Shown: positions 7,842 to 18,008, counted from the stretch's first letter. The stretch: DNA of 64,000 nt from an uncultured Pseudogracilibacillus sp. (GCA_937960785.1 CALGOZ010000030.1:1-64000), one strand, 5' to 3'. Notes: generated by a model not told the origin, from the sequence alone. Translations and numbers: made by a program.

Positions 7842-10238
7842 ATGGAAGTAGCTAGAGTAATCGTCGATGTACCAACGACAAACGTCAATCAAACGTATGA
7901 CTACTTAATCCCTGAAAGATTTCACGGAATTGTAAAACGAGGAATGCGCGTAGTTATACCATTCGGGCGCCGGAAAATTACCGGCTTTGTTGTCGAGTTA
8001 TTAGAAGACTCAAAGGTAGAAAATCTAAAAGAATTGCACGATGTGTTAGATTTAGAACCAGTTTTAACCAACGAGCTGTTACAGTTAGGAAAGTGGCTCG
8101 CTGAAGAAACGATATCTTTATATATTACGACTTATCAAGCGATGTTGCCCCAAGTATTAAAGGCAAGCTATAAAAAAGAAATCGAAAAAGTAAACACTAT
8201 TGACCATCCCCATTTAGCGAAGTTTTTTAAAAACAAAAATAAAGTCGCATACGAGGAAGTTGTCCAAGGATTACCTTCAATTTCGATTCTTAAAGAAGCA
8301 CTTAATAGCAAACAAGTAAAACTAAACTACGTTGTAAAAACTCGTGAACAAAAGCGGTATGAAACAATCATTGTACCGGCTTCAGAAGAAACGTTACAAG
8401 AAGCTTTCGATTCTTTGTTGCCACAGGCAAGACGCCAAAAAGAAATTATTACATACTTTCTAAAACATCCAAAGCCGATTAAGCAAGCAACACTATACGA
8501 TAAACTATCGATCAATCGTGCTCATTTAAATCCATTAATAGAAAAAAAGGTGCTTTCGCTAAAAAAAGAAGAAGTATACCGTGATCCGTATCGACAACCG
8601 GTAAAGCAAACGACAAAGTTACCGTTAACGGACGAACAAAGTCGCGCCTTAAAAGAAATTGAAAAATGTATCGATGAAAATAAGCATGAAACCTTTTTAG
8701 TTCACGGTGTTACAGGAAGCGGTAAAACCGAGATTTACTTACAAGCGATTGAACGAGTAATAAACCGAGGGGAAGAAGCAATTGTATTAGTTCCGGAGAT
8801 TTCGTTAACTCCACAAATGGTCGAGCGTTTTCGTGGTCGTTTTGGTGAGCAGGTCGCTGTGTTACATAGTGGTTTATCAATTGGTGAAAAATATGATGAA
8901 TGGCGAAAAATTCATCGCAAAGAAGTGCAAGTCGTCGTCGGAGCGCGTTCTGCTATATTTGCTCCTTTTGAAAATTTAGGAATTATTATTATCGATGAAG
9001 AACACGAAACAACGTATAAACAGGAGGAAGCACCTCGCTATCATGCAAAAGATGTAGCAATTAAACGTGGACAATTAAATCGCTGCCCGGTCGTACTAGG
9101 AAGTGCAACTCCAACCTTAGAGGCTTATGCTCGTACGACTCGGAATGTGTATCGTTTACTCACACTAGAAAAACGAGTAAACGACCGTCCCCTTCCCCCA
9201 GTAGAAATTGTCGATATGCGTAGCGAGCTCCAAGCGGGAAATCGTACGATGTTTTCTCGCCTCCTCGTTCAAAAAATAAATGAACGAAGAGAAAAGGGCG
9301 AACAAATCGTCCTACTCTTAAATCGAAGAGGCTATTCCAATTTTATTCTTTGTCGCGATTGTGGTTTCGTCGATGAGTGTCCGCATTGTGACATTTCTTT
9401 AACATACCATAAACGTGACCATCGTTTAAAATGTCATTATTGTTTATATGAAAAACCTTTACCAAATCGATGTCCATCTTGCGAAAGTGAAGCGATTCAT
9501 TTTTTTGGAACAGGAACCGAGCGAGTGCAAGAAGCGTTGTACGATGCAATTCCAGGAATTCGTGTGTTACGGATGGATGTCGATACGACCCGTCGAAAAG
9601 GAGCCCACGAACGTATTTTGCGACAGTTCGAACAGAAAGAGGCGGACGTTTTACTCGGGACTCAAATGATCGCAAAAGGGCTGGACTTTAAAAATGTAAC
9701 GCTCGTCGGCGTGTTGGCTGCTGATGCGATGTTACACTTGCCAGACTTTCGCTCAGCGGAACGAACCTTTCAGTTACTTACACAAGTTAGTGGACGGGCG
9801 GGCCGTCATGAATTGACCGGGGAAGTTGTCGTTCAAACGTATACACCGGATCACTATAGTATCGTTTTAGCAAGTCGTTACGATTACCCAGCTTTTTATC
9901 ATCATGAAATGGAGTTGCGACGAAGCTTTCGTTACCCACCGTATTATTATTTAGTTCGGATTCAACTAGCCGACGAACGACGTAATAACGTCTATGCTAA
10001 AAGTGTGCAAGTAGGAAATTTTTTACGTCAACATTTAACGAATAAAGCGATTATGTTAGGGCCATCACCGGCACCGATTCCAAGGTTGAAAAACCGCTAT
10101 CGCTTTCAATTATTAATCAAATATCGTCATGAACCTCATTTACTAGACGCCCTGCACGATTTATCGCAACAATTTGTAAAAGAGCGTCGTCAAGGATTGC
10201 AAATGACAATCGATATAAATCCGTATCAATTTATGTAA
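7842..10238 (+). CDS. priA: Primosomal replication restart helicase PriA
   Basis: About 798 aa, typical for PriA (N'), the DNA helicase that reloads the replisome at abandoned forks. Visible parts: 3'-DNA-binding domain (about 1-100), Walker A GVTGSGKTEIYL, Walker B DEEH, and the zinc-binding insert with CRDCGF, CPHCD, CHYC and CPSC pairs. The helicase C motifs include GTQMIAKGLDF and QVSGRAGR. An ATG at 7833 overlapping the coaBC stop is also possible. The ATG at 7842 matches the B. subtilis N-terminus and has AAAGG 9 nt upstream. In B. subtilis def follows; here fmt follows after 17 bp. Confidence 0.96.
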   Translation: MEVARVIVDVPTTNVNQTYDYLIPERFHGIVKRGMRVVIPFGRRKITGFVVELLEDSKVENLKELHDVLDLEPVLTNELLQLGKWLAEETISLYITTYQAMLPQVLKASYKKEIEKVNTIDHPHLAKFFKNKNKVAYEEVVQGLPSISILKEALNSKQVKLNYVVKTREQKRYETIIVPASEETLQEAFDSLLPQARRQKEIITYFLKHPKPIKQATLYDKLSINRAHLNPLIEKKVLSLKKEEVYRDPYRQPVKQTTKLPLTDEQSRALKEIEKCIDENKHETFLVHGVTGSGKTEIYLQAIERVINRGEEAIVLVPEISLTPQMVERFRGRFGEQVAVLHSGLSIGEKYDEWRKIHRKEVQVVVGARSAIFAPFENLGIIIIDEEHETTYKQEEAPRYHAKDVAIKRGQLNRCPVVLGSATPTLEAYARTTRNVYRLLTLEKRVNDRPLPPVEIVDMRSELQAGNRTMFSRLLVQKINERREKGEQIVLLLNRRGYSNFILCRDCGFVDECPHCDISLTYHKRDHRLKCHYCLYEKPLPNRCPSCESEAIHFFGTGTERVQEALYDAIPGIRVLRMDVDTTRRKGAHERILRQFEQKEADVLLGTQMIAKGLDFKNVTLVGVLAADAMLHLPDFRSAERTFQLLTQVSGRAGRHELTGEVVVQTYTPDHYSIVLASRYDYPAFYHHEMELRRSFRYPPYYYLVRIQLADERRNNVYAKSVQVGNFLRQHLTNKAIMLGPSPAPIPRLKNRYRFQLLIKYRHEPHLLDALHDLSQQFVKERRQGLQMTIDINPYQFM

Positions 10239-10255
10239 AGGAGAAGTAGAAATAG

Positions 10256-11191
10256 ATGAAACGTGTTGTATTTATGGGAACTCCCTATTTTGCTGTACCT
10301 ATATTAGAAGCATTAATTCAAGAAGACATAGAGATAGTATTAGTCGTAACTCAACCAGATCGACTTGTTGGCCGAAAGCAAAAGTTAACTCCTCCACCGG
10401 TAAAACAAGTAGCATTAAAGCACGATATACCAGTTTTTCAACCAGAGCGGTTACGCAAAGACTTTGAAACAATATTAGACTATCAACCGGATTTAATCAT
10501 TACAGCAGCCTACGGCCAGTTATTACCGAAAGAGTTACTCGATGCGCCACCTTTTGGTAGTATAAACGTTCACGCATCGTTACTTCCAGAACTACGTGGT
10601 GGTGCTCCAATTCATTATGCGATTTTACAAGGCAAAAAAGAGACAGGTATTACAATCATGTATATGGAAGAAAAACTCGATGCCGGAGATATTATATCCC
10701 AAGTGAAAATTCCAATCAAAACGACTGACCACGTCGGTACGTTACACGATAAATTGGCCAATTTAGGAGCAAAACTTCTCATTGAAACATTACCGACTAT
10801 TTTTGACCGTACGAACGAGCGAATTCCTCAAGAAGAGGAAAGAGCAACCTTTGCACCGAATATTACTCGTGAACAGGAAAAAATCGATTGGAGAAAAACA
10901 GATGAAGAAGTCTATAACCATATTAGGGGTTTACATCCATGGCCTGTCGCCTACACTAAATTTAAAGACGAACGGATGAAAGTTTGGTGGGGGGAACGGG
11001 ATGGTAAGACTTATGACGGAGAACCAGGTCAAATCGTTGCAATCGATGAGACGACGATTACAGTCTTATGTGGTAATCAAAAGGGTATTCGTCTAACGGA
11101 GGTTCAACCAGCAGGAAAAAAACGTATGAAAGTAAGTGAATTTTTACGAGGGCATTACGATAAATTACAAGTAGGCGATTGTTTTTCATAA
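10256..11191 (+). CDS. fmt: Methionyl-tRNA formyltransferase
   Basis: 311 aa. It formylates Met-tRNAfMet with 10-formyl-THF to make the initiator tRNA. The N-terminal formyltransferase fold carries the catalytic set N-H-D in NVHASLLPELRGGAPI and LDAGDI; the C-terminal OB-like domain spans about 205-311. AAAGGAG lies upstream of the ATG. The usual partner def (deformylase) is not next to it, and neither rsmB nor rlmN follows as they do in B. subtilis. Confidence 0.96.
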   Translation: MKRVVFMGTPYFAVPILEALIQEDIEIVLVVTQPDRLVGRKQKLTPPPVKQVALKHDIPVFQPERLRKDFETILDYQPDLIITAAYGQLLPKELLDAPPFGSINVHASLLPELRGGAPIHYAILQGKKETGITIMYMEEKLDAGDIISQVKIPIKTTDHVGTLHDKLANLGAKLLIETLPTIFDRTNERIPQEEERATFAPNITREQEKIDWRKTDEEVYNHIRGLHPWPVAYTKFKDERMKVWWGERDGKTYDGEPGQIVAIDETTITVLCGNQKGIRLTEVQPAGKKRMKVSEFLRGHYDKLQVGDCFS

Positions 11192-11238
11192 AACGTAAAA
11201 ATGGTTTTATATTAACCTTTTATTCCCAACTGTTCTTA

Positions 11239-11247
11239 TGCTATGAT
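11239..11247 (+). promoter_or_regulatory. Extended -10 promoter before prpC
   Basis: TGCTATGAT fits an extended -10 (TGnTATAAT with one mismatch) in the 126-bp gap between fmt and prpC. No convincing -35 is seen. Confidence 0.4.
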
Positions 11248-11317
11248 TAAATAATCAATATTAAAACGTAGAAAAACATCGTCGGAAAAGATAGATTGCA
11301 AAATTGAGGTGAAAGGG

Positions 11318-12067
11318 ATGGAAGGGTATTTTCTTACAGACCGTGGAAAAGTTCGGAAGACGAACGAAGATGCAGGAGGGTTATTTTACAATAATTCCAA
11401 TCAATTACTTGCAGTCGTTGCTGACGGAATGGGAGGGCACCGAGCAGGTGAAGTTGCGAGTAATTTAGCAGTTGAATTTGTCGAAGCAATGTGGAGAATA
11501 ACAGAGCACTTTTCGACGGTTGAAGAGGCAGAAAAATGGATGTTAGAGCTAATCGATACAACGAATGAAGAAGTGTATACACATGCCCGAAAAAATGAAG
11601 CTCATCAAGGAATGGGAACGACGATTGTAGCTGCTCTATTAACAGATGAATTTGTCACTGTCGGCCACGTAGGTGATAGTCGGTGTTATTTATGGAAAGT
11701 AGACTCTTCTTTTATACAAATAACAAGCGACCATTCCTTAGTAAATGAATTAATAAAAACAGGACAAATAACCCCTTCGGATGCCGAAGTTCATCCACGA
11801 AAAAATGTCTTAACAAAGGCTTTAGGAACTGAAGAAGTTATAAAGCCAGACATTCAAACGGTCGAGTGGGGAAAGACTGATTGCATATTGTTATGTTCCG
11901 ATGGTCTTTCGAATAAAGTTGACGATGAAGAATTAAAAACGGAATTAGAACAGATGGAATCGATCGAACGAACAGCGACAACACTACTCCAACTAGCAAA
12001 CGACCGTGGTGGGGAAGATAATATTACATTAGCTATCGTTCGAAATGAAGAAGGTGAAATAACATGA
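11318..12067 (+). CDS. prpC: PP2C-family protein phosphatase PrpC
   Basis: 249 aa, as in B. subtilis (254). It removes phosphate from Ser/Thr residues placed by PrkC and from PrkC itself. Metal-binding motifs VADGMGGHRAGEVAS, GMGTTIV, GDSRCYL, CSDGLSNKV and GGEDNIT are all present. I chose the ATG at 11318 because GAGGTG stands 7 nt before it; a GTG at 11309 is inside that site. The stop overlaps the prkC start (ATGA), so kinase and phosphatase are coupled. Confidence 0.95.
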   Translation: MEGYFLTDRGKVRKTNEDAGGLFYNNSNQLLAVVADGMGGHRAGEVASNLAVEFVEAMWRITEHFSTVEEAEKWMLELIDTTNEEVYTHARKNEAHQGMGTTIVAALLTDEFVTVGHVGDSRCYLWKVDSSFIQITSDHSLVNELIKTGQITPSDAEVHPRKNVLTKALGTEEVIKPDIQTVEWGKTDCILLCSDGLSNKVDDEELKTELEQMESIERTATTLLQLANDRGGEDNITLAIVRNEEGEIT

Positions 12068-14040
12068 TTGTCGGACATTTATTAAATGAACGTTACCGTA
12101 TTAAACGTCGAATCGGTGGCGGTGGGATGGCTAATGTATATTTAGGCTTTGATTTAATTTTAGAACGAGACGTGGCCATTAAAGTATTACGAATGGAATT
12201 CGTAAATGACCCTGAATTTGTCGAACGATTCGATCGAGAAGCCCAGGCAGCTACGAGTTTATCCCATCCGAATATCGTTAACATTTATGATGTCGGAGAA
12301 GAAGATGATATTTTGTATATTGTAATGGAATATGTCGATGGACTCACATTGAAAGAATATATACAAAAGCATGGCCCTCTATCCGTCGAAAAAGCAATCG
12401 ATATTATGGATCAATTAACAGCAGCAATCCAACATGCTCACGAGACAGGCCTAATCCATCGTGACATTAAACCACAAAACGTTTTAATCAATCAGAATGG
12501 CACGGTAAAAGTCACGGACTTCGGAATTGCTGTAGCCTTAAGCGCGACAGCCCTTACTCAGACGAATTCCGTATTAGGCTCGGTTCATTACTTATCTCCG
12601 GAACAAGCTCGTGGAGGAAAAGCGACGAAAAAGTCTGATATTTATTCCTTAGGTATTGTTTTTTATGAATTATTGACGGGGGAACTTCCGTTTTCCGGAC
12701 AATCACCTGTTTCAATTGCCCTTAAACATTTGCAAGATGATATTCCGTCGGTTCGTGCAAAAGACGAATCGATTCCGCAAAGTGTCGAAAATATTATATT
12801 GAAAGCAACGACAAAAGATCCCTTCCATCGTTATCAATCCGTATCAGAAATGGGACATTATATTTCAGTCGCCCTTGAACCTAGTAATCTAAATGAACCA
12901 ATTTATGAACCCCCTTATGAAACGGGGGAAGAGACGAAGGCAATACCGATTATTACCGACGAATCGATGCCAAAGTTAAACGAAACCGATACACCGACGC
13001 TCGTTCATGAAGTTGAAGAAGCTTCGGAAAATAAACAAATAGGTCAAGAGCAAAAGTCGCCTCCGACGAAGAAAAAACGTAAACGACGTCGCTGGATTAT
13101 TAGTATTGCTTCAATCCTAGTGATTGCCCTTATTTTCTTTACTTTTTTACTATTTAGTTCACCGAAGGATGTCGTTGTTCCGGATGTTACCGACTTAGAA
13201 TATGAAGAGGCTGTTGAGCAATTAGAAGCTTTAAAGTTAAAAGTTAACAAAGAAACGATACCTTCAGAAGAAGTAGAAGAAGGTAAGGTCGTTAAATCTG
13301 ATCCAGAGGCGGGACGAACAGTAAAAGAAAAGTCGACCGTAGATGTCTATGTAAGTGAAGGTAGAGAAAAAGTTGAATTTGAAGATTATGTCGGTAAAAA
13401 CTTTGCACAAGTAGAACGGATTTTAGAAGAAGATGGTTACGAAGAAATTCGCTCCTATGATGTCATCTCAGATGATCCAGTAGGGCAAATAGTAACCCAA
13501 ATTCAACCCTTACCCGGTGAGGAAGTAATCCCAGAAGAGACGACAGTTATTTTTGAAGTAAGCTCAGGCCCTAAGAAGGTTTCCTTAGGCAATCTAGTTG
13601 GTCTATCGTTAGATCAAGCCCGTGATTATGCAAAACGAAATAGTTTAAAATTAGAAATAAAAGAAGCTTATTCGGATTCTGTTGAAAAAAATCACGTCAT
13701 ATCCCAAAATCCTCGGGCAAATTCTGAATTAGAAGAAGGTAGCACTGTTACGGTTACTATTTCCAAAGGACCTGAAGAAAAACCACCGAGAACTCACTCG
13801 GTCACTTTTACAGTTCCTTTTGAACCAACAACAGGACCAGATGGAGAGTTACAAAAAGAACAACTCGTTCAAATATACGTCGGCGATATGAATGAAAATA
13901 TTAGCAACGTATTTCATGAAGCAAAAATAAACCGAGATAAAGAATACGAGTTAACGTTAGTAATTGCGGAAAATGAAGTTGCCGAATATCGCGTGTTACG
14001 TGATGGTGTAGAAATTATTCGTGAACGAATTCCATATTAA
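12064..14040 (+). CDS. prkC: Ser/Thr protein kinase PrkC with PASTA domains
   Basis: 658 aa. PrkC is a membrane kinase that senses muropeptides and acts in germination, wall metabolism and stationary phase. The cytoplasmic kinase domain (about 1-275) has the glycine loop IGGGGMANVY, K40, HRDIKPQN with D134, and DFG. A basic stretch precedes a single TM helix at about 345-366. Three extracellular PASTA repeats follow (about 367-572), each starting with a VxxPDVxxL- or GL-type motif. A C-terminal beta-rich tail (573-658) ends the protein, as in B. subtilis. Confidence 0.95.
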   Translation: MIVGHLLNERYRIKRRIGGGGMANVYLGFDLILERDVAIKVLRMEFVNDPEFVERFDREAQAATSLSHPNIVNIYDVGEEDDILYIVMEYVDGLTLKEYIQKHGPLSVEKAIDIMDQLTAAIQHAHETGLIHRDIKPQNVLINQNGTVKVTDFGIAVALSATALTQTNSVLGSVHYLSPEQARGGKATKKSDIYSLGIVFYELLTGELPFSGQSPVSIALKHLQDDIPSVRAKDESIPQSVENIILKATTKDPFHRYQSVSEMGHYISVALEPSNLNEPIYEPPYETGEETKAIPIITDESMPKLNETDTPTLVHEVEEASENKQIGQEQKSPPTKKKRKRRRWIISIASILVIALIFFTFLLFSSPKDVVVPDVTDLEYEEAVEQLEALKLKVNKETIPSEEVEEGKVVKSDPEAGRTVKEKSTVDVYVSEGREKVEFEDYVGKNFAQVERILEEDGYEEIRSYDVISDDPVGQIVTQIQPLPGEEVIPEETTVIFEVSSGPKKVSLGNLVGLSLDQARDYAKRNSLKLEIKEAYSDSVEKNHVISQNPRANSELEEGSTVTVTISKGPEEKPPRTHSVTFTVPFEPTTGPDGELQKEQLVQIYVGDMNENISNVFHEAKINRDKEYELTLVIAENEVAEYRVLRDGVEIIRERIPY

Positions 14041-14054
14041 GAAAGGGTGGCTTA

Positions 14055-14936
14055 ATGGCAAAAGGCAGAATTGTAAAAGCATTAAGTGGTTTTTACTATG
14101 TTCAAACAGAAGACGATACGCTCTATGCTTGTAAAGGTCGAGGAGTGTTCCGGAATAAAAAAATCACTCCTCTTGTGGGGGATCTCGTTACTTTCGATAT
14201 TATTAGTGAAGATGAAGGCTATATTACGACAGTTTCGGAGCGGAAAAATGAACTCGTTCGTCCACCGATCGTTAACGTCGATAAAGCATTAATTGTAAGT
14301 TCGATTACAGAACCAAAATTTAGTGCACAACTTCTCGACCGCTTTTTAGTTGTTGTTGAGTCAAAAGGAATTGAGCCGATGCTCGTACTCTCGAAGAAAG
14401 ATTTAGCGACGGAAAAAGAAATAGAGACGATTGAACGCTATAAAGCTCAGTACGAAAAAATTGGTTACAAAGTCGTCTATTTCTCCCTAGAGGAACCTGT
14501 CGATTCAACTTTATTACAATTTTTAAAAGAAGATATTACTGTCATTATGGGACAAACCGGTGTGGGAAAATCAACGATATTAAATGCAATCGAGCCTAGC
14601 TTTCAAATTGAAACAGGTGAAATATCGAAAAGTCTCGGACGTGGCCGACATACGACACGGCATGTAGAGTTACATGAAATAAATGGAGGACTCGTTGCAG
14701 ATACACCGGGTTTTAGTTCGATTGATTTTGCGCATATTGAAGCAGAACAATTAGGCGATTATTTTATCGATATTAAAGAACAAGCAAAGTATTGTCGCTT
14801 TCGTAGTTGTCTTCATTTGAATGAACCACAATGTCAGGTGAAAAAAGCAGTTGAAGAGAAAGTTATTTTTAAAGAACGGTATAAACATTATAAATTATTT
14901 TTACAAGAAATATTATCGAGAAAGCCGAGGTATTAA
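14055..14936 (+). CDS. rsgA: Ribosome small subunit GTPase RsgA (CpgA)
   Basis: 293 aa (B. subtilis CpgA 298). This circularly permuted GTPase acts in late 30S maturation. Order: N-terminal OB fold (1-65), permuted GTPase motifs G4 (SKKD), G1 (GQTGVGKST) and G3 (DTPG), then a C-terminal zinc region with C-x5-C-type cysteines and His in CRFRSCLHLNEPQC. GAAAGGGTGG precedes the ATG. It lies in the prpC-prkC-rsgA-rpe operon, as in B. subtilis where PrkC phosphorylates CpgA. Confidence 0.95.
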   Translation: MAKGRIVKALSGFYYVQTEDDTLYACKGRGVFRNKKITPLVGDLVTFDIISEDEGYITTVSERKNELVRPPIVNVDKALIVSSITEPKFSAQLLDRFLVVVESKGIEPMLVLSKKDLATEKEIETIERYKAQYEKIGYKVVYFSLEEPVDSTLLQFLKEDITVIMGQTGVGKSTILNAIEPSFQIETGEISKSLGRGRHTTRHVELHEINGGLVADTPGFSSIDFAHIEAEQLGDYFIDIKEQAKYCRFRSCLHLNEPQCQVKKAVEEKVIFKERYKHYKLFLQEILSRKPRY

Positions 14937-14939
14937 CAA

Positions 14940-15596
14940 ATGGTTAAATTAGCACCGTCAATACTATCAGCAAATTTTGCAAAACTTGGAGAAGAAATAA
15001 AGGAAGTAGAGAAGGCTGGAGCTGATTATATTCATGTCGATGTAATGGACGGTCATTTTGTTCCAAATATTACGATTGGCCCACTAATTGTTGATGCAAT
15101 TCGACCAGTCACAGATTTGCCTCTCGATGTTCATTTAATGATTGAAAACCCAGACCAATATGTTGAAGCCTTTGCAAAGGCAGGTGCTTCAATTATTACC
15201 GTACATCAAGAGGCTTCCGTTCATTTACATAGGACGGTTCATTTCATCAAAAGTTTAGGCGTAAAAGTAGGTGTAGCAATTAATCCTTCTACGCCAGTCA
15301 CAATGCTTGAGCCAATTTTACATGATATCGACTTAGCTTTAGTTATGACAGTAAATCCAGGATTTGGAGGTCAATCGTTTATTGAAGAGACCGTTTCAAA
15401 AATAAAAACGTTAGCCGAATGGAAAAGAACTCGAGGTCATACGTATGAAATAGAAGTCGATGGAGGGGTAAATTCTGAAACGGCGAAAATTTGTACCGAT
15501 GCTGGGGCAGAAGTACTCGTTGCCGGTAGCGCAATCTTTAATGCAACTGATCGAAAAGAAGCAATGAATAAAATTCGTAAATCGATTGAGGGTTAA
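14940..15596 (+). CDS. rpe: Ribulose-phosphate 3-epimerase
   Basis: 218 aa TIM-barrel enzyme that interconverts ribulose-5-P and xylulose-5-P in the pentose phosphate pathway. Signature stretches [26 protein letters not shown] and [10 protein letters not shown], with the metal-binding His/Asp residues, are intact. Only 3 bp separate it from rsgA. The thiamine pyrophosphokinase gene thiN that usually follows is missing. Confidence 0.96.
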   Translation: MVKLAPSILSANFAKLGEEIKEVEKAGADYIHVDVMDGHFVPNITIGPLIVDAIRPVTDLPLDVHLMIENPDQYVEAFAKAGASIITVHQEASVHLHRTVHFIKSLGVKVGVAINPSTPVTMLEPILHDIDLALVMTVNPGFGGQSFIEETVSKIKTLAEWKRTRGHTYEIEVDGGVNSETAKICTDAGAEVLVAGSAIFNATDRKEAMNKIRKSIEG

Positions 15597-15602
15597 TTTA
15601 GT

Positions 15603-15630
15603 TCTATCTTAATCAACCGTCGCATATAAT
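15603..15630 (+). promoter_or_regulatory. Possible SigE-type promoter of spoVM
   Basis: CATATAAT resembles the SigE -10 (CATACANT). It has a loose -35 (TCTATCTT) 12 bp upstream. In B. subtilis spoVM is transcribed in the mother cell by SigE. The match is weak. Confidence 0.3.
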
Positions 15631-15692
15631 AAAGTAACGTTGCAAAGGAACGAATAGCTTGTCACTTTCATTTGTAAACGGAGGCGGATGAT

Positions 15693-15773
15693 ATGAAGTT
15701 TTATACGGTAAAACTCCCCCGATTTATCGGTGGGTTTGTACGGGTTTTGTTAGGAATGTTTAAGAAAGAATAA
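15693..15773 (+). CDS. spoVM: Stage V sporulation protein M (26 aa)
   Basis: A 26-codon gene: MKFYTVKLPRFIGGFVRVLL plus six more residues. It matches B. subtilis SpoVM in length and layout, including P9 and the amphipathic helix, which recognises the positively curved forespore membrane and anchors the spore coat ATPase SpoIVA. GGAGGCGG lies upstream. It stands between rpe and rpmB as in B. subtilis, and a strong terminator follows 20 nt later. This is direct evidence that the organism makes endospores. Confidence 0.95.
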   Translation: MKFYTVKLPRFIGGFVRVLLGMFKKE

Positions 15774-15793
15774 AAAAATAGGACGAACAATGT

Positions 15794-15834
15794 AAAACTC
15801 CACTTACCGAAGGTGTAGGAAGTGGAGTTTTTTT
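15794..15834 (+). terminator. Terminator after spoVM
   Basis: Perfect 12-bp inverted repeat AAAACTCCACTT / AAGTGGAGTTTT with seven T at the end. Confidence 0.9.
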
Positions 15835-15847
15835 GTGTAAACAATTA

Positions 15848-15893
15848 AAAAAAGGCTAAGAGTCCCTAGATTCGCTCCTCCTAACCTTTTTAC
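15848..15893 (-). terminator. Terminator after rpmB
   Basis: On the minus strand AAGGTTAGGAG pairs with CTCTTAGCCTT (one or two G-U pairs) and is followed by seven T. It begins 3 nt past the rpmB stop. Confidence 0.8.
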
Positions 15894-15895
15894 TA

Positions 15896-16084
15896 CTATA
15901 CACGTTTTACTTTACCAGATTTTAATGCACGTGCAGATACATATACACGCTGTGGTTTACCGTCAACCATAATTCTTACCTTTTGTAAGTTAGCTTTCCA
16001 TTTACGGCGCGTTGCGTTCATCGCGTGGGAGCGTTTATTTCCGCTACCAGTTTTTTTACCAGTAATGACGCATTTTCTTGACAT
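15896..16084 (-). CDS. rpmB: 50S ribosomal protein L28
   Basis: 62 aa, full length. Conserved [19 protein letters not shown] and the basic C-terminus [14 protein letters not shown] are present. It has only one Cys, so it is the zinc-free (C-minus) form. The ATG at 16084 has AGGGAGGGG upstream, and the 10 codons further upstream in the open frame are discarded. It is on the minus strand between spoVM and fakA, as in B. subtilis; the Asp23-like gene yloU that normally separates it from yloV is missing. Confidence 0.96.
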   Translation of the reverse strand: MSRKCVITGKKTGSGNKRSHAMNATRRKWKANLQKVRIMVDGKPQRVYVSARALKSGKVKRV

Positions 16085-16271
16085 CGAAACCCCTCCCTTA
16101 CACGTAAATCCCATTTCGTACTAGTCTAATTTACCATAGGATAGACAATTATGCAACATTCATTGTAGCTGTTCTCAAATATTACAACGAAAAATGTAGT
16201 AAAATATTAGATAAAATAAGTATAACAGTATATGATATGTGTTAATATGATTAATTTATTTCAATAGATAC

Positions 16272-16299
16272 TTTACTTATCTAAAAAAAACGGTACAAT
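16272..16299 (+). promoter_or_regulatory. SigA promoter of fakA/yloV
   Basis: TTTACT, a 16-bp spacer and TACAAT, about 55 bp upstream of the fakA start. The 216-bp gap before fakA holds no coding sequence that I can see. Confidence 0.5.
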
Positions 16300-16352
16300 G
16301 TATTCGTAATAAAAGTTGAAGGCAGTTTTGTTTGTTCGGGGAGGAACGAAAA

Positions 16353-18002
16353 GTGTTAGAACAATCAATCACAAAAGAAAAATGGTTACAAATGATTCAA
16401 TCGGGAGCAAATTATTTAGCAAAACATAAAGAAGCAATTAATAAACTAAATGTGTTTCCCGTACCAGATGGTGATACAGGAACGAATATGAACCTGTCGA
16501 TGACTTCTGGTGTAAAAGAAATGAAAAAATATACGATTAACTCGTTAAAGGAACAAATTAACGGTTTTACAAAAGGGCTTTTAATGGGAGCCCGTGGAAA
16601 CTCAGGCGTAATTTTATCGCAATTGTTCCGAGGGTTTTCGGCTCTTAATTTAGAAAAAGATGAATTAAATATTGAGGATTTTACCGACGCTTTAAATAAA
16701 GGTGTCGATATCGCATATAAATCGGTAACGAATCCTGTAGAAGGTACAATTTTGACAGTTGCAAAAGATATGGCTAAAGAAGCGACAAAGTGTGCGAAGG
16801 AAAAGGGGAATTTCATTTCCTTTTTTGAGGCTGTCGTAGCAGAAGCAAAGCGATCCCTCGAGCGCACGCCGAATTTATTACCAGTTTTAAAAGAAGTCGG
16901 TGTTGTTGATTCAGGAGGGAAGGGGCTTGTCGTTATTTATGAAGGATTTCTCGCTGGATTGAAAGGGGAGACGATTGAAGAAGTTGACGAACCATCTTTT
17001 GAAACCCAAGTTGAAATCGAACATGAAGAGATGCAGTCAGCTCTTAGTATCGAATCAATTGAGCGTGGATATTGTACAGAATTTTTCATCCAATTAGATG
17101 ATGAAAAAACGTCACAAAACCCTTTTGACGAAGCTACTTTCCGGACGCGACTAACGGAGTATGGTGATTCGTTACTCGTCGCTAGTGAAGGGGATTTGGT
17201 GAAAGTGCATATTCATACTGAAATTCCTGGGGACGTTTTAACATTAGCGCAAACGTATGGCGATTTAAAACAAATCGATATTGAAAATATGCGGGAACAA
17301 TATAAAGATGCGGTACAGTCCTCCCTTGAAGAAGATAGTGAAGAGCTTCCTTATGCAATTATAACCGTCGCTCAAGGAAAAGGTTTGAAAGAAGTGTTTA
17401 AAAGCATTGGAGCAACAGCAATTATCGACGGTGGGCAGACGATGAACCCTAGTACAGAGGATTTTTTACACGTGATTAATCAACAGCGGGCTGAACATAT
17501 TTTTATTTTACCTAACAACAAAAATATTTTACTCGCTGCTGAGCAAGCGGTAGATTTAACCGATCGACAAGTAACTGTGATTCCGACAGTAACAATACCT
17601 CAAGGAATTCAAGCATTATTTGCTTTTGATGACGGGTTATCCTTTGTCGAAGTAGCCGAAGAGATGAAAGAAGCAGCTGTCGAAGTTAAGACTGGATTGG
17701 TTACATATGCAACTCGCGATACGAAAATAAATGATCTTGTCGTTCATAAAGATGATTTTATCGGACTTAACGATGAAACAATCGTCGTTAGTGAAAAGTC
17801 GAGAATTACTGCAACAAAGGCGTTACTCAAAGATTTAATCGACGAAGATGATGAGATTGTAACGCTTTTTGCCGGCGAGGATGTAACCGAAGAAGAACTT
17901 GAAGAATTAGAGGTTTATATCGATGGGACTTACGAGGATGTAGAAGTTGAGTTTCATCAGGGAGATCAGCCGATTTACGCTTATATTATAATGGTCGAAT
18001 AA
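16353..18002 (+). CDS. fakA: Fatty acid kinase subunit FakA (YloV, DAK2 family)
   Basis: 549 aa (YloV 553). FakA phosphorylates fatty acids held by FakB (DegV) proteins, feeding exogenous acyl chains to PlsX/PlsY. The N-terminal DhaL-type kinase domain (about 1-200) has NVFPVPDGDTGTNMN with the Mg/ATP aspartates and MGARGNSGVILSQ. The C-terminal FakB-interaction region follows. The GTG start at 16353 sits 8 nt after GGGGAGG; the TTG at 16332 would bury that site. A strong terminator follows. Confidence 0.92.
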   Translation: MLEQSITKEKWLQMIQSGANYLAKHKEAINKLNVFPVPDGDTGTNMNLSMTSGVKEMKKYTINSLKEQINGFTKGLLMGARGNSGVILSQLFRGFSALNLEKDELNIEDFTDALNKGVDIAYKSVTNPVEGTILTVAKDMAKEATKCAKEKGNFISFFEAVVAEAKRSLERTPNLLPVLKEVGVVDSGGKGLVVIYEGFLAGLKGETIEEVDEPSFETQVEIEHEEMQSALSIESIERGYCTEFFIQLDDEKTSQNPFDEATFRTRLTEYGDSLLVASEGDLVKVHIHTEIPGDVLTLAQTYGDLKQIDIENMREQYKDAVQSSLEEDSEELPYAIITVAQGKGLKEVFKSIGATAIIDGGQTMNPSTEDFLHVINQQRAEHIFILPNNKNILLAAEQAVDLTDRQVTVIPTVTIPQGIQALFAFDDGLSFVEVAEEMKEAAVEVKTGLVTYATRDTKINDLVVHKDDFIGLNDETIVVSEKSRITATKALLKDLIDEDDEIVTLFAGEDVTEEELEELEVYIDGTYEDVEVEFHQGDQPIYAYIIMVE

Positions 18003-18008
18003 GCTATA